Source: Pseudomonas sp. MM213
GTDB taxonomy: Bacteria > Pseudomonadota > Gammaproteobacteria > Pseudomonadales > Pseudomonadaceae
Assembly (NCBI RefSeq): GCF_020423045.1
Contig: NZ_CP081943.1
Span: 5,580,001-5,644,000 of the forward strand
Direction: 5' to 3'
Length of the DNA stretch: 64,000 nt
Of this stretch, positions 35,541 to 45,907 are shown piece after piece. A model generated the notes under the pieces. It was not told where the DNA came from. It searched no databases and saw nothing but the letters and a program-made list of their open reading frames with translations. The position numbers and the translations under genes were made by a program. Position 1 is the stretch's first letter; the number at the start of each line of letters is the position of its first letter.

Positions 35541-38500
35541 ATGGACCGTCTGACACGCATTTTGGCCGCACTGACCCGCTGGGGTCTGGGCCTGTGCGCG
35601 TTGGCTTTGGTGATGATGGCGCTTTACGTCAGTCTCGGTCGCGAGCTGGCGCCGCTGGTGGCCGAGTACCGGGCCGAAGTCGAAACCAAAGCCGGTGCTG
35701 CCCTGGGCATGCCGCTGCATATCGGTGAGCTGGAAGGCAACTGGAGTGGCTTCGCGCCGATTCTGCTGGCTCACGACGTGATGGTCGGCGAGGGCACCAA
35801 TGCCCTGCGTCTGGATCAGGTGCGCGCGGTGCCGGACCTCTGGGCCAGCCTGACGGCCCGTGAACTGCGCATCGCTCATCTGGAACTCAACGGTCTGAAG
35901 ATCAGCCTCAAGGAAGGCGAGGACGGTCATTGGGCGCTGGAAGGCTTGCCGGTGCAGCAGGATCAGCCGCTGGATCCGGAACAACTGCTCAATCGCATGC
36001 AGATGGTCCAGCAGTTGTCGGTGCTCGACAGCCAAGTGACCTTGCAGCCACTGGATCACCCGCCGCTGACCTTGACCTACGTTGGCCTGAATCTGAAAAC
36101 CGGCGTCTCCCGGCAGCGACTCGACGCACGGCTGACCCTGCCCGACGGCCAGCCGGTCGCCATGAGCGTGCGCACCCGCATTAGCGCCAGTCAGTGGCAG
36201 GACGGTGCAGCGGATGCGTACCTGAGCCTGCCGCAAAGCGACTGGTCGAAATGGCTGCCCGAGCGTGTGACCCAGCAATGGAATTTTTCCGAGATCAAGG
36301 CCGGTGGCGAGCTTTGGATCAACTGGAGCAAAGGCGCTCTGCAAAGCGCCGCGATCCGCTTGAACGCGCCGCAACTCAAGGGCGCCTACGCCGAGCGCAA
36401 GCCGATCCAGATCAACAACCTGGCGCTCAACAGTTATTTCCAGCGCAGTGCCGAAGGCTTTCTGGTGACGGTGGACTCGCTGTCCATGAACTTCGGTGAG
36501 ACCCGCTGGGAATCGCACCTGCAACTCAAACAGAGCCTGGCCACCGACACGACCGAAGAGCTCTGGCATCTGCAAGCCGACCGCCTCGACCTCACCCCGC
36601 TGACTCCGCTGCTGAATGCCTTGGGGCCATTGCCCGAAGGCCTCGCCACCGCCGTCGAGCGGCTCAAGGTGACGGGTGGTTTGCGTAACGTGCTGGTCGA
36701 CATCCGGCCCAACGCCACCGACGACAGCAAGGTCAGTTTTGCCGCCAACCTCGACCGGGTCGGCTTTGATGCCTATCACGGCGCCCCGGCAGCGCGGAAT
36801 GTCAGCGGTAGCATCAGCGGTGATCTGGGGCACGGCGAACTGCGCATGGACAGCAAGGATTTTTCCCTGCACCTGGACCCGATTTTCGCCAAGCCATGGC
36901 AATACATTCAGGCCAACGCCCGTTTGACCTGGAAGCTCGACAAAGAAGGTTTCACCCTGATCGCGCCGTACCTGAAGGTGCTGGGCGAAGAGGGCAAGAT
37001 TGCCGGCGACTTCCTGATCCGCCTGCATTTCGATCACACCCAGGAAGACTACATGGACCTGCGGGTCGGCCTGGTGGAGGGCGATGGCAAGTACACCGCC
37101 AAGTACCTGCCCGAAGTGCTCAGCCCGGCGCTGGACGAATGGTTGCGTACGGCGATTCTCAAGGGCGCGGTAGACCAGGGCTTCTTCCAGTATCAGGGCT
37201 CGCTGAACCATGGCGCCGCCGACACCGCGCGCAGCATCAGCCTGTTCTTCAAAGTGCACGATGCCGAGCTGGCGTTCCAGCCGGGCTGGCCGCATGTCAG
37301 CAAGGTCACTGGCGACGTGTTCATCGAAGACAGTGGCGTGCGGATTCTGGCCAGCAAAGGTCAGTTGCTCGACACACAAGTCAGCGATATTTACGTCAAT
37401 ATTCCCCACGCGCCCGCCGGGCAAAACCCTCACCTGTTGCTCGATGGTGCTTTCGCTGGCGGGTTGGGCGATGGCCTGAAAATTCTCCAGGAAGCGCCGA
37501 TCGGCACCGCCGCCACCTTCGCCGGATGGGAAGGCGAGGGCGAGCTGAAGGGCAAGCTGAAACTGGATATTCCGCTGGCCAAAGGCGAACAGCCGAATAT
37601 CCTCGTCGACTTCAAGACCGCCAAGGCGCGCTTGAAACTGGCCGAGCCAGTCCTTGAACTGACTCAGTTGAAGGGCGATTTCCGCTTCGACAGCACCAAA
37701 GGCTTGAGTGGGCAGAACATCACCGCTCGTGCCTTTGACAAACCCGTCACCGCACAGATTTTCGCTGATGGCAGTCCAGGCGACATCAAGACGCGCGTCA
37801 CCGCTTCCGGCCAGGTCGAGGTCAAAAAGCTGACTGACTGGCTGAGTGTCACGCAGCCGTTGCCGGTCTCTGGTTTGATCCCGTATCAGTTGCAACTGAA
37901 CCTGGATGGCGCAGACAGCCAGTTGATGGTCAATTCCAGCCTCAAAGGTGTGGCCGTCGATTTGCCGGCGCCGTTCGGCATGGCGGCCGATGTGGGGCGC
38001 GACACGACATTCCGCATGACCCTGCAAGGGCCGGAACGGCGTTACTGGGTCAAGTACGGCGAATTGGCCAGCTTCACGTTTGCAGCGCCGGCCGGCAGTT
38101 TTGCCGACGGTCGCGGTGAACTGTTCCTCGGTGGTGGCGATGCCGTATTGCCAGGCGGCAAAGGCCTGCGGGTGCGCGGCGTGCTGTCGGAGCTGGATGT
38201 CGGCCCGTGGAAGGATCTGGTGGACAAGTATGCCGGCCAGGATCCGGGCGGCAGCGCCAAGCAGTTGCTCAGCGGCGCGGATTTCAAGGTCGGCAAGCTC
38301 AGCGGCGTCGGTACCACGCTTGATCAGGCCTCGGTGCAGTTGAACCGCAAGCCGAGTGCGTGGGCCCTGCAACTCGACAGCCAACAGGTCAAGGGCACCG
38401 CCGGTATCCCCGATGCGAAAGCCGCACCGATTGCGATCAATCTGCAATACGTGCGTTTACCGGCACCGGACCCAACGGTTTTGGCCGATGAAAATTCGCC

Positions 38501-39344
38501 GGATCCATTGGCCTCCGTGGATCCGACGAAGATCCCGGCGCTGGATATCACCATCAATCAACTGTTCCAGGGGCAGGATCTGGTAGGGGGCTGGTCGCTG
38601 AAAGTGCGTCCGACCGCCAAAGGCATCGCGCTCAATACGCTGGATCTTGGCCTCAAGGGCCTTCTGTTGCAGGGCAGCGGCGGCTGGGAAGGCGCGCCAG
38701 GTGCTTCCACCAGTTGGTACAAGGGTCGGGTCAGCGGCAAGAATCTGGCGGATGTGCTGAAAGGCTGGGGCTTTGCGCCCAGTGTCACCAGCGAAGAGTT
38801 TCAAATGGATGTCGACGGTCGCTGGCCCGGTTCACCGGCCTGGCTGGCCACCAAGCGTTTCTCCGGGACGCTTGATGCGTCGCTGAACAAAGGCCAGTTC
38901 GTTGAAGTCGAGGGTGGCGCTCAGGCGTTGCGGGTATTTGGCCTGCTCAACTTCAACTCCATCGGCCGGCGCTTGCGGCTGGACTTCTCCGATCTGTTTG
39001 GCAAAGGCTTGAGTTACGACCGGGTCAAAGGCTTGCTGGTCGGGACCAACGGCGTTTACGTGACCCGTGAGCCGATTCTGCTGACCGGTCCGTCGAGCAA
39101 TGTCGAGCTCAATGGCACGCTGGACCTGGTGGGTGATCAGATCGATGCGAAACTGCTGGTGACCTTGCCGGTTACCAACAACTTGCCGATTGCCGCGCTG
39201 ATTGTCGGTGCACCGGCCATCGGTGGGGCGCTGTTCCTGATCGACAAGCTGATCGGTGACCGCGTGGCACGTTTCGCCAGCGTGAAATACACCGTCAAAG
39301 GCCCGTGGAAAGAGCCGAAAATCACCTTCGACAAACCTTTTTGA
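35541..39344 (+). CDS. yhdP: YhdP family AsmA-like lipid-transport protein
   Basis: This 1267-residue protein has one N-terminal membrane helix (ALTRWGLGLCALALVMMALYV) and a very long periplasmic part rich in short beta strands, ending with an AsmA-like C-terminal region and a hydrophobic stretch (NNLPIAALIVGAPAIGGALFLIDKLI). YhdP, TamB and YdbH carry phospholipids from the inner to the outer membrane in E. coli, probably as bridge-like beta grooves. The length is close to the family's. GGGAG lies upstream of the ATG at 35541. It follows rng, as in PAO1 (PA4477-PA4476). Confidence 0.93.
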   Translation: MDRLTRILAALTRWGLGLCALALVMMALYVSLGRELAPLVAEYRAEVETKAGAALGMPLHIGELEGNWSGFAPILLAHDVMVGEGTNALRLDQVRAVPDLWASLTARELRIAHLELNGLKISLKEGEDGHWALEGLPVQQDQPLDPEQLLNRMQMVQQLSVLDSQVTLQPLDHPPLTLTYVGLNLKTGVSRQRLDARLTLPDGQPVAMSVRTRISASQWQDGAADAYLSLPQSDWSKWLPERVTQQWNFSEIKAGGELWINWSKGALQSAAIRLNAPQLKGAYAERKPIQINNLALNSYFQRSAEGFLVTVDSLSMNFGETRWESHLQLKQSLATDTTEELWHLQADRLDLTPLTPLLNALGPLPEGLATAVERLKVTGGLRNVLVDIRPNATDDSKVSFAANLDRVGFDAYHGAPAARNVSGSISGDLGHGELRMDSKDFSLHLDPIFAKPWQYIQANARLTWKLDKEGFTLIAPYLKVLGEEGKIAGDFLIRLHFDHTQEDYMDLRVGLVEGDGKYTAKYLPEVLSPALDEWLRTAILKGAVDQGFFQYQGSLNHGAADTARSISLFFKVHDAELAFQPGWPHVSKVTGDVFIEDSGVRILASKGQLLDTQVSDIYVNIPHAPAGQNPHLLLDGAFAGGLGDGLKILQEAPIGTAATFAGWEGEGELKGKLKLDIPLAKGEQPNILVDFKTAKARLKLAEPVLELTQLKGDFRFDSTKGLSGQNITARAFDKPVTAQIFADGSPGDIKTRVTASGQVEVKKLTDWLSVTQPLPVSGLIPYQLQLNLDGADSQLMVNSSLKGVAVDLPAPFGMAADVGRDTTFRMTLQGPERRYWVKYGELASFTFAAPAGSFADGRGELFLGGGDAVLPGGKGLRVRGVLSELDVGPWKDLVDKYAGQDPGGSAKQLLSGADFKVGKLSGVGTTLDQASVQLNRKPSAWALQLDSQQVKGTAGIPDAKAAPIAINLQYVRLPAPDPTVLADENSPDPLASVDPTKIPALDITINQLFQGQDLVGGWSLKVRPTAKGIALNTLDLGLKGLLLQGSGGWEGAPGASTSWYKGRVSGKNLADVLKGWGFAPSVTSEEFQMDVDGRWPGSPAWLATKRFSGTLDASLNKGQFVEVEGGAQALRVFGLLNFNSIGRRLRLDFSDLFGKGLSYDRVKGLLVGTNGVYVTREPILLTGPSSNVELNGTLDLVGDQIDAKLLVTLPVTNNLPIAALIVGAPAIGGALFLIDKLIGDRVARFASVKYTVKGPWKEPKITFDKPF

Positions 39345-39409
39345 AAAGCCACTCCCCAAGCCTATGGAGTAGCATGGCCCTAGGCTCTAATGCTCCGACG
39401 CTAATCTCT

Positions 39410-39504
39410 GTAGGAGCGAGCGATGCGGCGACCCGACTTGCCCGCGAACCGACCCACCGAGGTGTGTCAGGAACGACGCTTTCGCGGGCAAGCCTCGCTC
39501 CTAC
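39410..39504. repeat. REP pair with extended left copy
   Basis: The left copy reads GTAGGAGCGAGCGATGCGGC followed by GACCCGACTTGCCCGCG, the same extended variant found inverted at 15470 and 23841. The right copy is the plain inverted form. The pair lies between yhdP and the nitrilase gene. Confidence 0.85.
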
Positions 39505-39539
39505 GGGGTATCTATTGATTACTAGGTAAAGGGAAGGCC

Positions 39540-40388
39540 ATGTCTGTAGCGGTGATTCAAATGGTCAGCCAGAGCGACGTGCTGGCCAATCTGGCCCAGG
39601 CCCTTCGGCTGCTTGAACAAGCGGCCGTCGGGGGCGCAAAGCTTGCCGTGCTGCCGGAAAACTTCGCCGCCATGGGCCGACGCGACATCGCTGACATCGG
39701 CCGCGCCGAGGCGTTGGGCGAAGGTCCGATCCTGCCCTGGTTGAAACAGACCGCCCGCGACCTCAAGTTATGGATAGTGGCCGGCACATTGCCGTTGCCG
39801 CCGGCGGATCAGCCAGCGGCGAAAGTGCATGCCTGCTCGCTGCTGGTCAATGATCAGGGCGAAACGGTGGCACGCTACGACAAGCTGCACTTGTTCGACG
39901 TGGACGTGGCGGACAACCGTGGGCGGTATCGTGAGTCCGATGACTATGCTTATGGCAGTGGCGTGGTGGTCGCGGACACGCCCGTCGGTCGAGTCGGCCT
40001 GACGGTCTGTTACGACCTGCGCTTCCCGGAGCTGTACAGCGAATTACGCGCTGCCGGGGCGGAGTTGATTACCGCGCCGTCGGCCTTTACTGCGGTGACC
40101 GGTGCGGCGCATTGGGATGTACTGATTCGCGCGCGGGCCATTGAGACCCAGTGTTATGTGCTCGCGGCTGCCCAGGGTGGAACGCATCCGGGGCCGCGAG
40201 AAACCTGGGGGCATGCCGCAATTGTCGACCCGTGGGGTCGAGTGCTGGCGCAACAGGATCAAGGCGAGGCCGTGCTGCTGGCCGAACGCGATAGCAGCGA
40301 ACAGGCGTCCATCCGGGCGCGGATGCCGGTGTCCAGTCACCGGCGCTTTTTCTCGCAGGGCGCCCGGCGACCTGCCTCAGAACGATGA
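39540..40388 (+). CDS. Carbon-nitrogen hydrolase (Nit1-type nitrilase superfamily)
   Basis: This 282-residue enzyme has the Glu-Lys-Cys triad of the nitrilase superfamily at Glu40 (LPENFAAMG), Lys115 (YDKLHLFD) and Cys157 (TVCYDLRFPELY). The sequence resembles Nit1/YbeM-type amidases, which deaminate damaged glutathione to protect the cell; this assignment is by resemblance. AGGGAAGGCC precedes the ATG. It lies 18 bases upstream of tldD, so the two are probably co-transcribed, the same order as PA4475-PA4474. Confidence 0.88.
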   Translation: MSVAVIQMVSQSDVLANLAQALRLLEQAAVGGAKLAVLPENFAAMGRRDIADIGRAEALGEGPILPWLKQTARDLKLWIVAGTLPLPPADQPAAKVHACSLLVNDQGETVARYDKLHLFDVDVADNRGRYRESDDYAYGSGVVVADTPVGRVGLTVCYDLRFPELYSELRAAGAELITAPSAFTAVTGAAHWDVLIRARAIETQCYVLAAAQGGTHPGPRETWGHAAIVDPWGRVLAQQDQGEAVLLAERDSSEQASIRARMPVSSHRRFFSQGARRPASER

Positions 40389-40406
40389 ATTTAAGGCGTA
40401 AAGCAT

Positions 40407-41849
40407 ATGAGCGAGTTGTTGTCCTCAGTCAGTGAACACCTCCTGGCGCCCGGCGGCGTTACCATCGAAAGCCTGCAAGGTGTGCTCGGCGATCTGGCCG
40501 GCCCGGGCATCGATGCCGCCGACCTGTATTTCCAGGGGCAGATTTCCGAGTCCTGGGCCTTGGAAGACGGCATCGTCAAGGAAGGTAGTTTCAACCTTGA
40601 CCAGGGCGTTGGCGTGCGCGCGCAATCGGGTGAGAAAACCGGTTTTGCCTACAGCAATGCCATTACCCTCGAAGCCCTTGGCGCTGCGGCCCGTGCTGCG
40701 CGCTCGATCTCCCGCGCCGGGCAGAACGGCACGGTGCAGGCCTTCACCACCCAGGACGTCGCCCAGTTGTACGGGCCGGACAACCCGCTGGAAGTGATGA
40801 CCCGCGCCGAGAAAGTCGAACTGCTCAAACGCATCGACGTCGCCACCCGCGCTCTCGACCCGCGTATCCAGCAAGTGACCGTGAGCATGGCCGGCGTCTG
40901 GGAGCGCATTCTGGTGGCCTCCACCGACGGCAGCCTGGCGGCGGATGTGCGGCCGCTGGTGCGCTTCAACGTCAGCGTCATCGTCGAGCAGAACGGTCGC
41001 CGCGAGCGCGGCGGCCATGGCGGCGGCGGACGTACCGATTACCGTTATTTCCTCAGCGACGACCGCGCCATGGGCTACGCCCGTGAAGCGTTGCGTCAGG
41101 CGCTGGTCAACCTCGAAGCCATTCCGGCACCGGCCGGTACGTTGCCGGTGGTGTTGGGTTCGGGCTGGTCCGGTGTGCTGTTGCACGAAGCGGTCGGTCA
41201 CGGTCTGGAAGGCGATTTCAACCGCAAGGGCAGCTCCGCTTACAGTGGCCGTATGGGCGAGATGGTTGCGTCCAAGCTCTGCACCATCGTCGATGACGGC
41301 ACGCTGGCCGGTCGTCGCGGTTCGTTGAGCGTCGACGACGAAGGCACCCCGACCGAGTGCACCACGCTGATCGAAAACGGCGTACTCAAAGGCTACATGC
41401 AGGACAAGCTCAACGCGCGCCTGATGGGCGTCGCCCGCACCGGCAACGGTCGCCGTGAGTCCTACGCGCACCTGCCAATGCCGCGCATGACCAATACCTA
41501 CATGCTGGCGGGCGAAAGCGATCCGGCGGAAATCATCGCCTCGGTGAAGCGCGGCATCTACTGCGCCAACCTTGGCGGCGGTCAGGTGGACATCACCAGC
41601 GGCAAGTTCGTGTTCTCCACCAGCGAGGCGTACCTGATCGAAGACGGCAAGATTACGGCGCCGGTCAAAGGCGCGACGTTGATCGGCAACGGGCCTGAAG
41701 CGATGAGCAAGGTGTCGATGGTCGGTAATGACCTGGCGCTGGACAGCGGCGTGGGCACGTGCGGCAAGGATGGGCAGTCGGTGCCGGTGGGTGTCGGCCA
41801 GCCAACGCTGAAAATCGATGCGATCACTGTGGGTGGTACAGGATCGTAA
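40407..41849 (+). CDS. tldD: Metalloprotease subunit TldD
   Basis: This 480-residue protein is the zinc-bearing half of the TldD/TldE(PmbA) protease, which degrades unfolded peptides, trims microcin B17 precursor and affects gyrase-targeting toxins. The active site [11 protein letters not shown] begins at His260 (HExxxH). Other family blocks are [16 protein letters not shown] and [19 protein letters not shown]. Its partner gene pmbA lies 0.7 kb downstream, separated by the oppositely oriented darP gene. Confidence 0.96.
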   Translation: MSELLSSVSEHLLAPGGVTIESLQGVLGDLAGPGIDAADLYFQGQISESWALEDGIVKEGSFNLDQGVGVRAQSGEKTGFAYSNAITLEALGAAARAARSISRAGQNGTVQAFTTQDVAQLYGPDNPLEVMTRAEKVELLKRIDVATRALDPRIQQVTVSMAGVWERILVASTDGSLAADVRPLVRFNVSVIVEQNGRRERGGHGGGGRTDYRYFLSDDRAMGYAREALRQALVNLEAIPAPAGTLPVVLGSGWSGVLLHEAVGHGLEGDFNRKGSSAYSGRMGEMVASKLCTIVDDGTLAGRRGSLSVDDEGTPTECTTLIENGVLKGYMQDKLNARLMGVARTGNGRRESYAHLPMPRMTNTYMLAGESDPAEIIASVKRGIYCANLGGGQVDITSGKFVFSTSEAYLIEDGKITAPVKGATLIGNGPEAMSKVSMVGNDLALDSGVGTCGKDGQSVPVGVGQPTLKIDAITVGGTGS

Positions 41850-41860
41850 GGGATGGAGCT

Positions 41861-41889
41861 TCGGGTGAGCCGCGTGGCGGCTCACCCGA
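41861..41889. terminator. Hairpin between converging tldD and darP
   Basis: A perfect 13-bp stem (TCGGGTGAGCCGC / GCGGCTCACCCGA) with a GTG loop lies between the two stop codons. There is no T-run, but position and strength suggest it ends transcription from both sides. Confidence 0.65.
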
Positions 41890-41897
41890 GAAGAGAT

Positions 41898-42422
41898 TCA
41901 ACGCAGACCGCGTTGAGTCTCGTCCAGCTCACGGATGTACTTGAAGATTTTACGGCTCGATGCCGGTGGCTTGTTGGTCGCCAGTTCGTGCTGGGCCTGA
42001 CGGATCAGGGAGCGCAACTGCTGACGATCAGCCTCCGGGTAGTCGAGCACGAACTTCTCCAGGACTGCATCGTCGCCCGCGATCAAGCGATCGCGCCAGC
42101 GTTCCAGGCCATGGAAACGTTCGTTGTACTGCCGGGTGGAGGCATCGAGTTGATCGAGCAAAGTCAGAATGGCGTCAGTGTCCTGATCGCGCATCAGTTT
42201 GCCGATGAACATAAGGTGCCGTTTACGCGCGATATTCGCGGTGTGCTTGGGCGCATCGCCCAGAGCCCGGCGCAGAGCGTCGGTCAACGGGAGTTTTGCC
42301 AGCAAGTCAGGCTTGAGCGTTGTAAGGCGTTCGCCGAGGTCAACCAGAGCATGCAGCTCGCGTTTAACCTGGGATTTGCTTTTTTCTCCCGTATCGAGGG
42401 AGTCGTCGTAAGAATCAACCAT
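41898..42422 (-). CDS. darP: Ribosome-associated protein DarP (YjgA)
   Basis: This 174-residue protein of the YjgA/DUF615 family binds the late 50S ribosomal precursor and helps shape the peptidyl-transferase centre. It is highly charged and helical, with [34 protein letters not shown] and [12 protein letters not shown]. The ATG at 42422 is chosen because the conserved acidic N-terminus ([10 protein letters not shown]) begins there. The open frame upstream runs on over pmbA as an antisense artefact. It sits between tldD and pmbA on the opposite strand, as in PAO1 (PA4473). Confidence 0.94.
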   Translation of the reverse strand: MVDSYDDSLDTGEKSKSQVKRELHALVDLGERLTTLKPDLLAKLPLTDALRRALGDAPKHTANIARKRHLMFIGKLMRDQDTDAILTLLDQLDASTRQYNERFHGLERWRDRLIAGDDAVLEKFVLDYPEADRQQLRSLIRQAQHELATNKPPASSRKIFKYIRELDETQRGLR

Positions 42423-42530
42423 GGTGGCCGTCCGCAAAGAAACGCCGCCATGATAACCAGTCGGGGGCCGCTTGTCCGGCCCGGTCGCTCGAAGGCCTTT
42501 ACCGAAAGCAGAATTTGAGTGGAGAACAGC

Positions 42531-43877
42531 ATGAGTGCAGTTGAAAGCGTCGGCCCACAAGCGTTGCCGGCACTGCAAGAACAAGTCGAGCAGATCATCG
42601 CTGAAGCCAAGCGTCAGGGCGCCAGTGCCTGTGAAGTGGCGGTGTCCCTGGAGCAGGGCCTGTCCACGTCGGTGCGTCAGCGCGAGGTCGAAACCGTCGA
42701 ATTCAACCGCGATCAGGGCTTTGGCATCACCTTGTACGTCGGGCAGCGCAAGGGCTCGGCCAGCACGTCGGCCAGCGGTCCTGAAGCGATTCGTGAAACC
42801 GTCGCTGCGGCGCTGGCCATCGCCAAGCACACCTCCGAAGACGAAGCTGCCGGCCTGGCGGATGCCGCGCTGATGGCCAAGGATCTGCAGGATTTCGACC
42901 TGTTCCATCAGTGGGACATCACACCGGAACAAGCCATCGAGATGGCCCTGAGCTGTGAAGCTGCGGCATTTGCCACCGACAGCCGGATCAAGAACGCCGA
43001 CGGCACCACCCTCAGCACGCATCAGGGCTGCCGCGTTTACGGCAACAGCCACGGTTTTATCGGCGGCTATGCATCGACTCGTCATAGCTTGAGCTGCGTC
43101 ATGATCGCCGAAGCCGACGGCCAGATGCAGCGTGATTACTGGTACGACGTCAATCGCCAGGGCAACTTGCTGGCCGACCCGGCGAGCATCGGCCAGCGTG
43201 CCGCGCAGCGGGCGGCGAGCCGACTGGGTGCACGTCCGGTGCCGACCTGTGAAGTGCCGGTATTGTTTTCCGCTGAGCTGGCCGGTGGCTTGTTCGGCAG
43301 TTTCCTTTCGGCGATTTCCGGCGGCAGTCTGTATCGCAAATCGTCGTTCCTTGAAGGCACCTTGGGTCAGAAGCTGTTCCCGGAATGGCTGACCATCGAT
43401 GAGCGTCCGCATTTGATGCGCGCGATGGGCAGTTCGGCGTTTGACGGCGATGGCCTGGCGACCTACGCCAAACCGTTCGTCGAAAAAGGCGAGTTGGTGT
43501 CCTACATCCTCGGCACCTATTCCGGTCGCAAACTCGGCATGCCGAGCACGGCCAACGCCGGTGGCGTGCACAACCTGTTCGTCACCCATGGCGATGAAGA
43601 TCAGGCGGCGTTGCTGCGCCGCATGGGCCGTGGCTTGCTGGTCACCGAGCTGATGGGCCAGGGCCTGAACATGGTCACGGGCGATTACTCCCGTGGCGCG
43701 GCGGGTTACTGGGTCGAGAATGGCGAAATCCAGTTCGCCGTCCAGGAAGTGACCATCGCCGGCAACATGCGCGACATGTTCAAGCAGATCATTGCGGTGG
43801 GTAACGACCTGGAATTGCGCAGCAACATTCGCACGGGTTCGGTGCTGATCGAGCGGATGACAGTCGCAGGCAGCTAA
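42531..43877 (+). CDS. pmbA: Metalloprotease subunit PmbA/TldE
   Basis: This 448-residue protein is the non-catalytic partner of TldD; it lacks an HExxxH motif and shapes the substrate channel of the heterodimer. It shows the family regions [38 protein letters not shown] and [24 protein letters not shown] lies 6 bases before the ATG at 42531; a GTG 12 bases upstream would overlap that site. A strong terminator follows. Confidence 0.95.
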   Translation: MSAVESVGPQALPALQEQVEQIIAEAKRQGASACEVAVSLEQGLSTSVRQREVETVEFNRDQGFGITLYVGQRKGSASTSASGPEAIRETVAAALAIAKHTSEDEAAGLADAALMAKDLQDFDLFHQWDITPEQAIEMALSCEAAAFATDSRIKNADGTTLSTHQGCRVYGNSHGFIGGYASTRHSLSCVMIAEADGQMQRDYWYDVNRQGNLLADPASIGQRAAQRAASRLGARPVPTCEVPVLFSAELAGGLFGSFLSAISGGSLYRKSSFLEGTLGQKLFPEWLTIDERPHLMRAMGSSAFDGDGLATYAKPFVEKGELVSYILGTYSGRKLGMPSTANAGGVHNLFVTHGDEDQAALLRRMGRGLLVTELMGQGLNMVTGDYSRGAAGYWVENGEIQFAVQEVTIAGNMRDMFKQIIAVGNDLELRSNIRTGSVLIERMTVAGS

Positions 43878-43893
43878 CCCGCGACCGCTACAC

Positions 43894-43931
43894 AAAAGGC
43901 GCGTCACCCAATGGGTGGCGCGCCTTTTTTT
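43894..43931 (+). terminator. Intrinsic terminator of pmbA
   Basis: A long stem (AAAAGGCGCGTCACCC / GGGTGGCGCGCCTTTT, one G-T pair) with a 3-base loop runs into a T7 tract. It lies 17 bases past the pmbA stop. Confidence 0.93.
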
Positions 43932-43950
43932 GTGCCCGCATAACACACCT

Positions 43951-44038
43951 GTAGGAGCCGGCTTGCTGGCGATTGCGGTCAATCAGTCGACATCGATGTT
44001 GAATGCCAGATAGCAATCGCCAGCAAGCCGGCTCCTAC
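43951..44038. repeat. Inverted REP pair (GCCGGCTTGC type)
   Basis: Two well-matched inverted copies, GTAGGAGCCGGCTTGCTGGC at the left and its complement at the right, lie about 46 bases apart, just before the fagA promoter region. Confidence 0.9.
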
Positions 44039-44062
44039 AAGGGACCATGCTCGGGCTTGTGT

Positions 44063-44077
44063 TGGTTCTCATTATCA
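44063..44077 (-). promoter_or_regulatory. Putative Fur box upstream of fagA
   Basis: On the minus strand TGATAATGAGAACCA matches the 7-1-7 Fur motif TGATAATnATTATCA at 11 of 14 positions, with an intact left half. It lies 39 bases before fagA. In P. aeruginosa the fagA-fumC-sodA operon is Fur-repressed, so a site is expected here. Confidence 0.5.
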
Positions 44078-44115
44078 TCTAATAATAAATCTCATTACTG
44101 AATGAGCCCCGGATC

Positions 44116-44523
44116 ATGAGTTCTGCCTTGCACGAGCAGCCTTACCTCGAAAGCTGGCGCTGGATGAGTCGCCAGATCCGTTGCGGGATGGACCCTGACG
44201 AGCCGCGCCTGATCGACCACTACCTGGCCGAAGGCCGGTATCTGGCGTGTTGCACGGCGACTTCACCCTGGACCATCGCTGAAACCTCTTTCCGTTTATT
44301 GCTCGACACCGCCGCAGACGTCGCGCTGCCCTGGCACTGGCGAACCTATTGCCTGGACCAGGCGTGGCGCCCGCTGCGCGAACTCGAACGCCTCTCTCTG
44401 TGCAAGTGCCGCCTCAAGCGCTGGCAAAGCTACACCTGGCAACTGGCGACCTGCGAGTTGCAGCCTTCGATTCCTCTCATAGAACTGGTGCAAGGATTTT
44501 CTGATGACCAAGACACGTATTGA
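44116..44523 (+). CDS. fagA: Fur-associated protein FagA
   Basis: This 135-residue protein of unknown molecular function is named for its place as first gene of the Fur-regulated fagA-fumC-orf-sodA operon in P. aeruginosa (PA4471). It is rich in Trp, Leu and Arg (YLESWRWMSRQIRCGMDPDE, FRLLLDTAADVALPWHWR) and has several cysteines (CCTA, CLDQ, LCKCRLK) that might bind metal. No signal peptide is seen. Its 3' end overlaps the fumC start by 20 bases, indicating coupling. Confidence 0.8.
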   Translation: MSSALHEQPYLESWRWMSRQIRCGMDPDEPRLIDHYLAEGRYLACCTATSPWTIAETSFRLLLDTAADVALPWHWRTYCLDQAWRPLRELERLSLCKCRLKRWQSYTWQLATCELQPSIPLIELVQGFSDDQDTY

Positions 44524-45880
44524 GCGCGACAGCATGGGCGAGCTTCAGGTCCCGGTGGACGCCCTCTACGGCGCACAGACCCAGCGTGCGGTGAATAACT
44601 TCCCGATCAGCGGCAAGCCGATGCCCGTGCAGTTCATCCGTGCGCTGATCCTGGCCAAGGCCGCCGCCGCCCGCGCCAACGTCGAACTCAAGCAGATCAG
44701 CGAATCCCAGGGCAATGCCATCGTCGAAGCGGCGTTGGGTTTGCTCAAGGACGACTTCATGCAGCACTTCCCGGTGGATATCTTCCAGACCGGTTCCGGC
44801 ACCAGTTCCAACATGAACGCCAACGAAGTGATTGCCACGCTGGCGAGCCGACTGCTTGGCGAGCCGGTGAACCCCAACGATCACGTCAACTGCGGGCAGA
44901 GCAGCAACGACATCATCCCGACCACCATCCACGTCAGCGCTGCGCTGGCATTGCATGAGCAATTGCTGCCGGCATTGGTGCGCTTGGTGCAGGTGATCGA
45001 GCAAAAGGCTGAAGAGGTTCACCACCACGTCAAAACCGGTCGCACTCACTTGATGGATGCGATGCCGGTGCGCATGAGCCAGGTGCTCAACGGTTGGGCG
45101 CAACAGCTCAAAGCCAACATCGGCCATCTGCAGGATCTGCTGCCGAGCCTGCAATCTCTGGCTCAGGGTGGCACGGCGGTGGGCACCGGTATCAATGCGC
45201 ACCCTGAATTTGCCGGGCTTTTCAGCCAGCAGTTGAGCAAGTTGACTCAGGTGCAATTCACGCCGGGCACAGATCTGTTTGCACTGATCGGCTCTCAGGA
45301 CACCGCCGTTGCGGTTTCCGGGCAGCTGAAAACCACCGCTGTCTCGCTGATGAAAATCGCCAACGACCTGCGCTGGATGAACTCCGGCCCGCTGGCCGGC
45401 CTCGGTGAAATCGAACTCGAAGCCTTGCAGCCGGGCTCGTCGATCATGCCCGGCAAGGTCAACCCGGTGATCCCGGAAGCCACCGCGATGGTCGCCGCCC
45501 AGGTGATCGGCAATGACACGGTGATCACCATCGCCGGTCAGTCGGGCAATTTCGAGCTGAACGTGATGCTGCCGATCATCGCCCAGAACCTGCTGAGCAG
45601 CATCGAATTGCTGGCCAACTCCAGCTACCTCTTGGGTGAAAAGGCTATCGCCAGTTTCAAGGTCAACGAAGCCAGGCTCAAGGAAGCGCTGTCGCGCAAC
45701 CCGATACTGGTCACGGCACTCAACCCGATCATTGGTTACCAAAAAGCTGCGGAGATCGCCAAGAAGGCTTATCAGCAGGGCCGGCCGGTGATCGATGTCG
45801 CTCTGGAGCACACCGAACTGTCGCGCAGCCAACTGGAAGAGTTGCTCAATCCGGAAAAGCTCACCGCAGGCGGCGTGTAA
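44504..45880 (+). CDS. fumC: Class II fumarate hydratase FumC
   Basis: This 458-residue iron-independent fumarase interconverts fumarate and malate. It shows the family's TGSGTSSNMNANEVIA, CGQSSNDIIPTTIHVS, KTGRTHLMDA and the signature GSSIMPGKVNP. In the fagA operon it is induced by iron starvation and replaces the iron-sulfur fumarase, keeping the TCA cycle running. It overlaps fagA and is followed 27 bases later by a TPR-like gene. Length is typical. Confidence 0.95.
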   Translation: MTKTRIERDSMGELQVPVDALYGAQTQRAVNNFPISGKPMPVQFIRALILAKAAAARANVELKQISESQGNAIVEAALGLLKDDFMQHFPVDIFQTGSGTSSNMNANEVIATLASRLLGEPVNPNDHVNCGQSSNDIIPTTIHVSAALALHEQLLPALVRLVQVIEQKAEEVHHHVKTGRTHLMDAMPVRMSQVLNGWAQQLKANIGHLQDLLPSLQSLAQGGTAVGTGINAHPEFAGLFSQQLSKLTQVQFTPGTDLFALIGSQDTAVAVSGQLKTTAVSLMKIANDLRWMNSGPLAGLGEIELEALQPGSSIMPGKVNPVIPEATAMVAAQVIGNDTVITIAGQSGNFELNVMLPIIAQNLLSSIELLANSSYLLGEKAIASFKVNEARLKEALSRNPILVTALNPIIGYQKAAEIAKKAYQQGRPVIDVALEHTELSRSQLEELLNPEKLTAGGV

Positions 45881-45907
45881 TCACCGCAACCGCTTAGGAG
45901 GCTCACC

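Noticed and set aside
34350..38447. A 1365-codon open frame antisense to rng and yhdP
   Set aside because: It is opposite two well-supported genes, has no ribosome-binding site or recognisable domain, and its Gln/His/Val/Arg-rich composition is typical of the reverse complement of high-GC coding sequence.
41898..43982. A 694-codon minus-strand frame ending as darP
   Set aside because: Only the last 174 codons resemble a real protein; the rest is antisense to pmbA. The conserved DarP N-terminus starts at 42422.
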